Below, piece by piece: positions 36,741 to 44,172 of a stretch of DNA of 46,403 bases; position 1 is the stretch's first letter, and each line of letters starts with the position of its first letter. This DNA is from Lachnospiraceae bacterium. Lineage in GTDB: Bacteria > Bacillota > Clostridia > Lachnospirales > Bianqueaceae. The notes under the pieces are model-generated. The model was not told the origin of the DNA, searched no databases, and saw nothing but the letters and a program-made list of their open reading frames with translations. The position numbers and the translations under genes are program-made. The stretch covers positions 1-46,403 of the forward strand of contig JABUST010000112.1 in assembly GCA_021442595.1 (NCBI GenBank), in the 5' to 3' direction.

Positions 36741-37383
36741 ATTGCTGAAGGTCCGGGACCTTTCCATTTACTGGGAGAATCGGCCGGTGCTGGAGCACTT
36801 TAATCTTCAGGTGGAGCCGGGAGAGCATCTGGTGCTGATGGCTCCCTCCGGTACAGGAAAGACCACTCTCTTAAGGACCCTCATGGGGCTGACCGAAGGG
36901 AAAAAGAAAAAAAGCCCGAAATCCGGGGACAGAGAAAAAGCTGCCTGCCGGGTGGAGGGTGAGATCCTCTTTTGCGGGGAGAGAATGACCCTTCTGTTTC
37001 AGGAGCCCAGGCTGCTTGGCCATCTTTCGGCTCTGGAAAATGTGGCTCTGGTTCTGCCGGACAGTATGAACAAAGATGCAAAGAAAAAGGAGGCACTGAG
37101 GTGCCTCCGATTGGTGGAGATGGAAGAACATGCGGACAAGCTGCCCGGAGAGCTTTCCGGAGGAATGCTCAAGCGGACAGCCCTGGCCAGAGCCATGGCC
37201 AGAGGAGGGGATCTGATCCTGTTGGATGAGCCCTTCAGTTCTCTGGACGAGGGACTGACCCTGCGTATGATTCAAATGATACAAGAGGAGTGGGGGGACA
37301 GGACTCTGATTCTGGTGACCCATTCCACCCGGGAGGCGGAAGCCTTTAGCCCCGGGAGATATATTCATATCCCGCTTCTGTAA
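36733..37383 (+). CDS. ABC transporter ATP-binding protein, SsuB/TauB type
   Basis: ATPase of the NMT1-type importer. Walker A is APSGTGKTT near residue 37, the Q-loop lies in LLFQEPRLLGHLSALENV, the signature is LSGGMLKRTALARAMA near 139, Walker B is LILLDEPFSSLDE, and the switch His is in VTHSTREAE. At 216 residues it is short for the family, yet it has a Lys-rich insertion (GKKKKSPKSGDREK near 57-70). Its 3' end overlaps the convergent copA gene by 38 bp. Confidence 0.9.
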   Translation: MSELLKVRDLSIYWENRPVLEHFNLQVEPGEHLVLMAPSGTGKTTLLRTLMGLTEGKKKKSPKSGDREKAACRVEGEILFCGERMTLLFQEPRLLGHLSALENVALVLPDSMNKDAKKKEALRCLRLVEMEEHADKLPGELSGGMLKRTALARAMARGGDLILLDEPFSSLDEGLTLRMIQMIQEEWGDRTLILVTHSTREAEAFSPGRYIHIPLL

Positions 37384-39964
37384 TGGCGCTTTGAAGCATA
37401 GCTTCATCCACGGTGCCTGCCAGAGTGCAGACTGCACAGCCCTTCTCATAACTGGGAAGGGCTTCTTCTATGAACGGAAGGGCTTCCAGGGCCTTTTTGA
37501 CCCGGTCTTCGCAGTGGGGGCACATCATGCCTTCGATCCGGAAGGTGGCCTTCACCCGGAGAGAGCCGGGAGCGACGGGAACCGGCTCCGGAGCTATCCG
37601 GGCCCTGATGGAGGTCATATCCAGAGTCTTCAGGGCGTTCTTTCCGGGACGGTCCCTTCCGGGATCCGTGACCTTCACCACATTCAGACGCAGGGCATTG
37701 GACACTACGCAGAAGGAAGAGAGGGACATGGCGGCGGCGCCGAACATGGGGGCCAGCTCCCATCCGAACAGGGGAATAAAGCAGCCGGCAGCCAGGGGTA
37801 TGCCGATGACATTGTAAAAGAAGGCCCAGAACAGGTTTTCCCGGATGATTTTCAGGGTCCTGCGGCTGAGGCGAATGGCGGCGGGCACATCTGTCAGGCG
37901 GCTCTTCATGAGGACCACCTGGGCTGCATCGATGGCTATGTCTGTGCCGGCGCCGATGGCGATGCCCATGTCCGCAGCGGTCAGAGCCGGGGCGTCGTTG
38001 ATGCCGTCTCCCACCATGGCTACCTTTCCCTGCTGCTTCAGAAGGCAGATTACCGCCTCCTTCTCTCCGGGAAGCACATCGGAGACCACTTCATCTACAC
38101 CCGCCTGTACGCCGATGGCCCCGGCGGTTTTTTCATTGTCTCCTGTGAGCATGATGACCCGGATACCCATGGCCTTCAGCTGCCGGATGGCTTCCGGACT
38201 TTCCGCCTTAATGGGGTCCGCCACGGCAATCAGACCAAGAACCTTACCTTCAGCTGCGAACAGGAGAGGAGTCTTTCCCCGATCGCTCAGGTCTTCTGCC
38301 GCCTGCTCCAGTTCTGCGTCCACAGGAAAGAGGGAACGGATAAAGCGCAGAGAGCCCCCTGTCAGGGTGATGCCATTCAGAATGGCGCTGAGACCGCTGC
38401 CGGTGATGGCCCGGAAGTTTTCCACCTCCGGATAGGAAATCTGCCTTTCTGCGCCGTAGGTCATGATGGCCCGGGCCAGAGGATGTTCGCTGTGCTGTTC
38501 CAGAGCCATGGCGGTGGATACCAGAGCCTGGGCGGGGATGTCCCGGGCGCAGAGAATATCCGTAACGGCAGGGGATCCTTCGGTGATGGTGCCGGTCTTG
38601 TCCAGGGCTACAATCTGTATACGGCCGGTCTCCTCCTGGGCGGCTGCTGTTTTAAACAGAATGCCGCTGCGGGCTCCTTTGCCGCTGCCCACCATGATGG
38701 CCACGGGGGTAGCCAGACCCAGGGCGCAGGGACAGCTGATGACCAGAACGGAGATGCCCCGCTCCAGGGCATAGTAAAGAGGCGCTCCCGTCAGGAGCCA
38801 GACCAGAAAGGTAATGAGGGCAATGGAAATGACCACGGGAACAAAGATGCCGGAAACCTTGTCGGCGATCTTGCCGATGGGAGCTTTGGTGGCGGAGGCA
38901 TCAGAGACCAGGCGGATGATGCCTGCTAAAGTGGTATCCTGTCCCACCTTTTCCGCCCGGGCCCGGAGGTAGCCGGACCGGTTCAGGGTGGCGGTAAACA
39001 CTTTGTCCCCGGGACCTTTGTCTGCAGGAATGCTTTCCCCCGTCAAAGCGGATTCGTCGATGGCGGAAGAACCCTCCAGAATCACACCGTCTACGGGAAT
39101 ACTGTCTCCCGGGCGCAGGGCAAAGACATCACCGATCTTCACCTCCTCCACGGGCACGGTGACTTCGGCGCCATCCCTGACCAACCGGGCTGTCTGAGGG
39201 GAAAGCTCCATGAGCCCCTTCAGAGCATCGGTGGTCTTGCCTTTGGAATAGGATTCCAGAGTTTTTCCCACCGTAATCAGGGTCAGGATCATGGAGGCAG
39301 ACTCAAAATACAGAAGGTCCATGGAGGCAGCTGCGTCGGCATTGGCTCCGGTGCTGATAAGTAAGCTCATGCGAAAGAGCATGAAAATGCTCCAGAGGTA
39401 GGAGGTCATGGACCCCAGAGACACCAGGGTGTCCATGTTTGGAGCCAGATGACGGAGAGCCTTAAAGCCGCTGATAAAGAATCTTCGGTTTATGAGCAGG
39501 ATCAGGGAGGACAAAAGCAGCTGCAGCAATCCCTGACCCATGATGTTGTTCCGGAGAAAAACAGGTACGGGCCAGCCCCACATGCAGTGTCCCATGGAGA
39601 AATACATAAGGACCAGGGTCAGAAGAGAGGAAGACACCAGGCGCCTTACCAGCTGCCGGGTCTCACTGACTTCCGGGGGTTTTCTTCCATTGAGGGGTTC
39701 TGTTCCGGTGGTTTTCCCGTTGGAGGATCCTGTTTTGGAGCCGAATCCATCGCCTGTCCCGGAGGGATCCTTCAGGGAGGCTCCGTAGCCGGCATCCTCC
39801 ACGGCACGGATAACGGTCTCGGGGGAGACGTCACCCCGGACAGCCATGGCATTGGTCAGCAGATTCACGGAGACAGAGGTTACCCCCGGAATCCCGGATA
39901 CGGCCTTTTCCACCCGGGCACTGCAGGCCGCGCAGCTCATGCCCGTTACGTAGTATTGTTTCAT
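37346..39964 (-). CDS. copA: Copper-type P1B ATPase (CopA-like), N- and C-terminal metal-binding domains
   Basis: Membrane pump exporting Cu(I) or a similar soft metal. From ATG at 39964 it has 872 residues. An HMA domain (TGMSCAACSARVEKA, Cys 11/14) leads, then eight membrane helices, the ion site CPC near 411-413 (SCPCALGLATP), phosphorylation motif DKTGTIT near 455, SEHPLARA and MVGDGINDAPAL near 650. A second HMA-like domain with CPHC (815-818) is at the C-terminus. In-frame TTG 40042 and ATG 40030 are more upstream but lie within or before the promoter, so 39964 is preferred despite a weak ribosome binding site. It is the only minus-strand gene in the window. Confidence 0.93.
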   Translation of the reverse strand: MKQYYVTGMSCAACSARVEKAVSGIPGVTSVSVNLLTNAMAVRGDVSPETVIRAVEDAGYGASLKDPSGTGDGFGSKTGSSNGKTTGTEPLNGRKPPEVSETRQLVRRLVSSSLLTLVLMYFSMGHCMWGWPVPVFLRNNIMGQGLLQLLLSSLILLINRRFFISGFKALRHLAPNMDTLVSLGSMTSYLWSIFMLFRMSLLISTGANADAAASMDLLYFESASMILTLITVGKTLESYSKGKTTDALKGLMELSPQTARLVRDGAEVTVPVEEVKIGDVFALRPGDSIPVDGVILEGSSAIDESALTGESIPADKGPGDKVFTATLNRSGYLRARAEKVGQDTTLAGIIRLVSDASATKAPIGKIADKVSGIFVPVVISIALITFLVWLLTGAPLYYALERGISVLVISCPCALGLATPVAIMVGSGKGARSGILFKTAAAQEETGRIQIVALDKTGTITEGSPAVTDILCARDIPAQALVSTAMALEQHSEHPLARAIMTYGAERQISYPEVENFRAITGSGLSAILNGITLTGGSLRFIRSLFPVDAELEQAAEDLSDRGKTPLLFAAEGKVLGLIAVADPIKAESPEAIRQLKAMGIRVIMLTGDNEKTAGAIGVQAGVDEVVSDVLPGEKEAVICLLKQQGKVAMVGDGINDAPALTAADMGIAIGAGTDIAIDAAQVVLMKSRLTDVPAAIRLSRRTLKIIRENLFWAFFYNVIGIPLAAGCFIPLFGWELAPMFGAAAMSLSSFCVVSNALRLNVVKVTDPGRDRPGKNALKTLDMTSIRARIAPEPVPVAPGSLRVKATFRIEGMMCPHCEDRVKKALEALPFIEEALPSYEKGCAVCTLAGTVDEAMLQSAITEAGYEYISRG
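37438..37470 (+). terminator. Possible terminator of the ABC importer operon inside copA
   Basis: AGCCCTTC (37438-37445) pairs with GAAGGGCT (37456-37463) around a ten-base loop, followed by TCTTCTA. It lies about 55 bp after the ATPase stop and is read antisense to the copA end. Confidence 0.4.
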
Positions 39965-40014
39965 GAGTTTCAGTCCATTGGTCAGAAAAGTAATAGGGTC
40001 GTGACTATCTGTAT

Positions 40015-40042
40015 ATGATAACTTTTCCATAAAGTTTGTCAA
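40015..40042 (-). promoter_or_regulatory. Sigma-A promoter of copA
   Basis: On the minus strand, TTGACA (40042-40037), a 16-bp spacer and TATCAT (40020-40015). Transcription would start near 40008 and give a ~44-nt leader before ATG 39964. No CopY box (TACAnnTGTA) was seen. Confidence 0.65.
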
Positions 40043-40108
40043 TCGGTGGCCGCCATAGGGTAAAGAAGACTTGCCGGGTTATTTCGGACGATACTATGCG
40101 CGGCTCGG

Positions 40109-40653
40109 ATGGAACTGACCGCTCTGTCAGGGACAATTTATGACAACACCAACTCTATTTCGAGAAAATAAAAAATATTGAATTTCTCGGAATAGAATGC
40201 TACTATTCGTATATCAATTATCTGTGTAACGCATTCGCGTTCTATCGTGTCAGAAGATACGATATTCGAGGAAAGAAATATCTGGCATCCAATGAAAAAT
40301 ATTATCTCGCAGATCCTTCTTTTCGTATGGCAAGGCTTGGCAACCGAAATCCCGACTTCGGCAGAATATCCGAAAATCTGGTTGCTATGGAACTTTTGAG
40401 AAGAGGATATGAAGTCTATGCGGGCGTTCTTTATAAGAAAGAAATTGACTTTGTTGCGATAAGGAGGGATGAGAAAATATATATTCAGGTATCGGAGTAC
40501 ATAGATAATCCGGAAACCTTTGAAAGAGAATACTCACCTTTGCTGTCAATTAAAGATGCGTATCCCAAAATGATTCTCGCAAGGACACATCATGAAACCT
40601 ATCAATACGAGGGAATCATTGTCAAAGACATCGCTGACTGGATGTGTGAATAA
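40109..40653 (+). pseudogene. Remnant of an AAA ATPase with DUF4143 C-terminal domain
   Basis: Only the C-terminal part of a DUF4143-type ATPase can be read. From about 40172 the frame is open through [50 protein letters not shown] and [10 protein letters not shown] to the stop at 40653. These resemble the family's end, where a nuclease-like fold carries E-IDFVA. Just upstream, another frame reads [13 protein letters not shown] and stops at 40169; a single A lost in the run at 40165-40168 would join both. The N-terminal P-loop domain is absent. The DNA is visibly AT-richer than its neighbours. The intact piece from ATG 40327 (108 residues) might still be translated, but no ribosome binding site is evident. 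Confidence 0.75.
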
Positions 40654-40721
40654 CTCGATACATGGATGAAATGGTATATCCGTGATACGGATTACCGGAA
40701 TACTTCATAAGGAGAGAGACC

Positions 40722-41810
40722 ATGAGCGAAACGGAATTCGGCCTGGCGCCGGTCATAGTGGACCGGGTAGTGAGCCTGTTATCCCATGCATATATTGAAC
40801 TGATCCGCAAAGGGGAAGCTCTGTCGGGGTTTCCCTCTGTCATGCTGTGGGGACCTCCCGGAGTAGGAAAATCCCAGGCAGTCAGAGAGATCGCCCGGAC
40901 TGTATCCGAGAGCACCGGCAAGAAGGCGGTGGTGACGGATGTGAGGCTTCTGCTGTTCAACCCGGTGGATCTCAGGGGCATTCCCACAGCAAATGAGGAC
41001 AGGACCCTGGCTGTATGGCTGAAGCCCCGGATCTTCCAGATGGAAGAGGGGGAGGACACGGTGAACCTGCTGTTTCTGGACGAGATCTCCGCAGCCCCTC
41101 CTTCCGTACAGGCAGCTGCCTATCAGATCACCCTGGACCGCAGAGTAGGTGAGCATAAGCTTCCCGACAACTGCATCGTCCTGGCTGCCGGAAACCGGAT
41201 CACGGACAGGTCCGTAGCTTACAACATGCCCAAGGCTCTGTCCAACAGACTCTGCCACTTTGAAGTCAGCAGTGACGCCGCTTCCTGGCACCGCTGGGCC
41301 ATCCGCTCCGGGATACATCCCTATGTGCTGGGATATCTGGATTATAATCCCTCCGACCTGATGCGCTTTGATCCCTCCGGATTGGCCCTGGCCTTTCCCA
41401 CCCCCAGAACCTGGGAGATGGTGAGCCGCATCCTCTCCGGTGTATCTCCGGATGTACCTGCAGTGATGCCCATGCTGGAGGGCTGTATCGGAAGAGCGGC
41501 TGCCGGCAGATTTCTGTCCTGGAGCAAGCTGTACCGGGATATGCCGGACATGGAGACCATCTTTTCCGGGGAAGGACCGGAGCCTCCGGAGGCTTCGGAG
41601 CTTCAGATGGCTCTGCGCTCTGCCATGGTGGCCTATGCAGCCTCTCATCCTGTCAAGGACCGGGTGGATGCCTCCCTTCGCTATGCCTGCCGCCTGCCGG
41701 TCAGCTTCCGCCGGGAATTGATGGAGGATTACAGCGCCCATCCGGCGCTTCAGCCCATTCTGGAACAGAATGAGCTCTTCCGGGAGGCCAGAAGGGACGG
41801 CCTGCAATGA
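40722..41810 (+). CDS. MoxR-type AAA+ ATPase
   Basis: Chaperone-like ATPase of the MoxR group. Walker A is GPPGVGKS at residues 44-51, Walker B FLDEIS near 118-123, sensor 1 is in VLAAGNRITD, and the arginine finger region in KALSNRLCHFEV. The 362 residues include a C-terminal helical lid. AAGGAGAGAGACC precedes the ATG. Its stop overlaps the VWA-protein start (ATGA). MoxR ATPases typically act with a VWA protein on a client complex, for example in cofactor insertion; the client here is unknown. Confidence 0.9.
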   Translation: MSETEFGLAPVIVDRVVSLLSHAYIELIRKGEALSGFPSVMLWGPPGVGKSQAVREIARTVSESTGKKAVVTDVRLLLFNPVDLRGIPTANEDRTLAVWLKPRIFQMEEGEDTVNLLFLDEISAAPPSVQAAAYQITLDRRVGEHKLPDNCIVLAAGNRITDRSVAYNMPKALSNRLCHFEVSSDAASWHRWAIRSGIHPYVLGYLDYNPSDLMRFDPSGLALAFPTPRTWEMVSRILSGVSPDVPAVMPMLEGCIGRAAAGRFLSWSKLYRDMPDMETIFSGEGPEPPEASELQMALRSAMVAYAASHPVKDRVDASLRYACRLPVSFRRELMEDYSAHPALQPILEQNELFREARRDGLQ

Positions 41811-43243
41811 CGGAGCAGACGAAGGCTAAACTGAAACGCAGACTGCAGGAGTCCCGGAACCGGATCATACTCCGGGAGCCGGAGCTGGGACTGCCTCTCC
41901 GGGATATGTACTTCGTAGCTGTAAAAGGAAAGGATGTCGTCTCAGAGAAGGACTCTGTCTCCGAAAGGGAGCCCACCAACGAGATGTGTCGCATCAACGA
42001 GATGCGTCGCATCTCGACCAACGGAAGTATCATTTATCTGGACCCGGACTGGTTCCTGAAGCTGAAACCGGAGTCAGCGGACTTCATTCTGGCCCATCAG
42101 CTCATGCATATCCGTCTGGGGCATATCTGCCGATCCCTGCTGTACCGGGGAGACCGGTATCATCTGGCGGCGGACATTGTGGCCAACGCCGGTCTGGGAC
42201 TTCTGGGATGGGAGCAGGATAAGCTGCCCGGTCTGGGAACCATCTACCGGGAGACCTTTTACCCCCGGATCTCCGGACAGGAGCTGACAGCGGAGGAGGC
42301 CCTTCGCTTCGTTCCCTTCGATCCGGACAAGATGCCCGAGCGAACCCGCCTGACCTACAGGATCGATTCGGACTTCGGCTGGGGCCGCAGGGACGATCCC
42401 TACAGCTTCGGAACCCTGATCCTCTCCCCGGAGGATGGAGATCCCCCGGATCTGCTGCCCCTGAATACCAAAGGAAAAGGAAACCGGAAGCTGCTGTACT
42501 TCTTTGAAAACAATCAATCCATCAGCGGAGATGAGGCCCGAAATGCCCCTGAGCGTCGGGACGTTGCCCCCGAGGATACCCATGCAGGTACCTGGGAGCA
42601 TATGGCGGTGGGGGATCTGGAGCAGCTCCGGCAGGAAAAAAGGGAGCATGACCGCAGAGAGGAGCACAGCGGAGAAACCCGCAGCTGGAAGCGGATCAAT
42701 TCCTCTCAGGTGGACTGGCGCAGCCTCCTGAACTTTTACGCCCGGGAGGAGGTGGGAGACTACTCCTTCACTCCGCCGGACAGACGATATGCAGACTCCG
42801 ATTGGTTTCTTCCTGATTTCAACGAGCAGACGGAGAGGCCCCGGAAGGTGCTGTTCATGGTGGATGCCTCCGGTTCTGTGGACGAGGAATGTCTCTCCCT
42901 GGCCCGGGAAGAGATATGCCAGGCCCTGGCCCAGTCCGGGGGGAAGCTGGCAGGCCTTCTGGCTTTCTTCGATGTGAAGGTCTACGGTCCCATGCCCATC
43001 CAAACCTCCGAGGAACTGACTGCGGTCATTCCCCGAGGCGGCGGAGGCACGGATTTCGGATGCATCTTCCGCTATGTGAAGGAACAGATGCAGGAGGATC
43101 CCCCTGTAAGCATCGTGGTCTTTACCGATGGTGACGGGCACTTTCCCCCGGAGACGGAAGCGGGGGAGACGCCGGTGCTGTGGCTCTTTACCTCGGAGAA
43201 AGCCGTGGCCCCCTGGGGCCGGTATGTCCGGATCAGACCCTGA
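41807..43243 (+). CDS. VWA-like protein with DUF2201-type putative metallopeptidase domain
   Basis: Partner of the MoxR ATPase. The N-terminal half resembles the DUF2201 putative metallopeptidase: AHQLMHIRLGH places His97, His101 and His106 as in an extended zinc site, but the residue after the first His is Gln98, where HExxH enzymes have Glu. The C-terminal third (about 345-478) is VWA-like, with FMVDASGSVDEE giving a DxSxS MIDAS start and a later GGGTDF, so metal-dependent adhesion is plausible. The middle is charged and linker-like. The 478-residue protein has no signal peptide, hence is cytoplasmic. An 18-bp tandem duplication lies near residues 58-69. Confidence 0.85.
   Translation: MTEQTKAKLKRRLQESRNRIILREPELGLPLRDMYFVAVKGKDVVSEKDSVSEREPTNEMCRINEMRRISTNGSIIYLDPDWFLKLKPESADFILAHQLMHIRLGHICRSLLYRGDRYHLAADIVANAGLGLLGWEQDKLPGLGTIYRETFYPRISGQELTAEEALRFVPFDPDKMPERTRLTYRIDSDFGWGRRDDPYSFGTLILSPEDGDPPDLLPLNTKGKGNRKLLYFFENNQSISGDEARNAPERRDVAPEDTHAGTWEHMAVGDLEQLRQEKREHDRREEHSGETRSWKRINSSQVDWRSLLNFYAREEVGDYSFTPPDRRYADSDWFLPDFNEQTERPRKVLFMVDASGSVDEECLSLAREEICQALAQSGGKLAGLLAFFDVKVYGPMPIQTSEELTAVIPRGGGGTDFGCIFRYVKEQMQEDPPVSIVVFTDGDGHFPPETEAGETPVLWLFTSEKAVAPWGRYVRIRP
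41978..42013 (+). repeat. 18-bp tandem duplication in the VWA-like gene
   Basis: Two copies of AACGAGATG(T/C)GTCGCATC lie head to tail (41978-41995, 41996-42013) and encode NEMCRI and NEMRRI in a linker of the metallopeptidase-like half. Confidence 0.8.
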
Positions 43244-43273
43244 TGAGACCGGTGGACTTGACCTGTTCTTTAC

Positions 43274-43302
43274 TTGAATTTTCCCATAAACAGTGATAAA
43301 AT
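43274..43302 (+). promoter_or_regulatory. Sigma-A promoter of trmK
   Basis: TTGAAT (43274-43279), a 17-bp spacer and TAAAAT (43297-43302), with TGA before it making an extended -10. The transcript would start near 43309. Confidence 0.75.
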
Positions 43303-43305
43303 GTA

Positions 43306-43365
43306 GGGACGCGTTTTGTGCGGCTGTTTTCAGTGTGGAAGCAGTCAATGCACAGGCTGCGTCCC
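43306..43365 (+). other. Possible long-range stem in the trmK leader
   Basis: GGGACGC (43306-43312) at the predicted transcript start is complementary to GCGTCCC (43359-43365), which sits 13 bases before AGGAG. If the start site is a few bases downstream, the stem is shortened. Its function is unknown. Confidence 0.3.
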
Positions 43366-43388
43366 CATTTGTTTTGCAAGGAGTGAAC

Positions 43389-44171
43389 ATGGAATTATCC
43401 GCCAGACTGGAAGCTTTGATCGGCGTGGCAGAACCGGGCTGTACCGTTGCGGACATCGGCACGGACCACGGGTTCCTGCCCATTGAGCTGGTGCGAAGAG
43501 GCATCTGCCGGCGGGCTGTGGCCTGCGATGTGCGGAAGGGGCCTCTGGAGAGGGCAGCGGAGCATGTGCGGCAGGCCGGACTGGAGGACAGGATCCGGAT
43601 CTGTCTGGCTGACGGGCTGGAGGGACTCTCCCCCGGAGAGGCGGACACGGTGGTGCTGGCCGGCATGGGAGGAGAACTCATGGCCACTTTGCTGGAGAAG
43701 GCAGCGCCGGAGCTTCTCGGAAGCATCCGCCGGCTGATCCTGCAGCCCCAGTCGGAGTTTGAGAGGCTCAGAAGAGCCGCAGACGCTCTGGGATGGGAGC
43801 CTTTTAAGGAACAGATGGTGCTGGACCGGGGCAAGTATTACTGGCTCATGGTCTGCCGGAGGAAGGATTCTTCTCCATCGGAAGAAGCTATTCTCCCGGG
43901 AGAAGAGACCCGGAAGACCGGGGATAAATGCTGCGTATCCGAAGAGCAGCCCTTCTACGAAGAGGCATGGCAGTACAAGTATGGCAAGCTGCTGCCCTTC
44001 CGGGAGGATTCTGTGTTTGAGGAATATCTGGAGAAGCAGCGCCGGACAGCAGAGGATCTGCTGCATCAGTTAATGGATATACCGGGAGAGGCAGCGGCCC
44101 TCAGAAGGGCCCGGCTGCAGATAGACCTGGAGCATATGGAACAGGCTAAGGCCGCGAAAGGCAGGAGTTGA
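43389..44171 (+). CDS. trmK: tRNA (adenine(22)-N(1))-methyltransferase TrmK
   Basis: SAM-dependent enzyme that makes m1A22 in tRNA. The SAM-binding motif VADIGTDHGFLPIELV is near residues 20-35, CDVRKGPLERA near 49, and GMGGELMATLL near 95. The C-terminal helical domain (YKYGKLLPF near 198) has the coiled-coil look of the family. ATG 43389 lies five bases after AGGAG (43379-43383) and gives the normal 260 residues; a longer open frame to 43293 begins in the promoter and is rejected. In related genomes trmK usually lies close to rpoD; here about 14.6 kb of accessory genes lie between. Confidence 0.92.
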   Translation: MELSARLEALIGVAEPGCTVADIGTDHGFLPIELVRRGICRRAVACDVRKGPLERAAEHVRQAGLEDRIRICLADGLEGLSPGEADTVVLAGMGGELMATLLEKAAPELLGSIRRLILQPQSEFERLRRAADALGWEPFKEQMVLDRGKYYWLMVCRRKDSSPSEEAILPGEETRKTGDKCCVSEEQPFYEEAWQYKYGKLLPFREDSVFEEYLEKQRRTAEDLLHQLMDIPGEAAALRRARLQIDLEHMEQAKAAKGRS

Positions 44172-44172
44172 T

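Noticed and set aside
39965-40042. N-terminal extension of CopA from TTG 40042 or ATG 40030
   Set aside because: These starts coincide with the -35/spacer of the predicted promoter and lack ribosome binding sites; the HMA domain begins right after ATG 39964.
40015-40042. CopY or CsoR operator at the copA promoter
   Set aside because: No TACAnnTGTA box or clear GC-rich inverted repeat could be found.
43293-43388. Longer TrmK start at 43293
   Set aside because: The extension begins in the predicted promoter -10 region; ATG 43389 with AGGAG gives the usual N-terminus.
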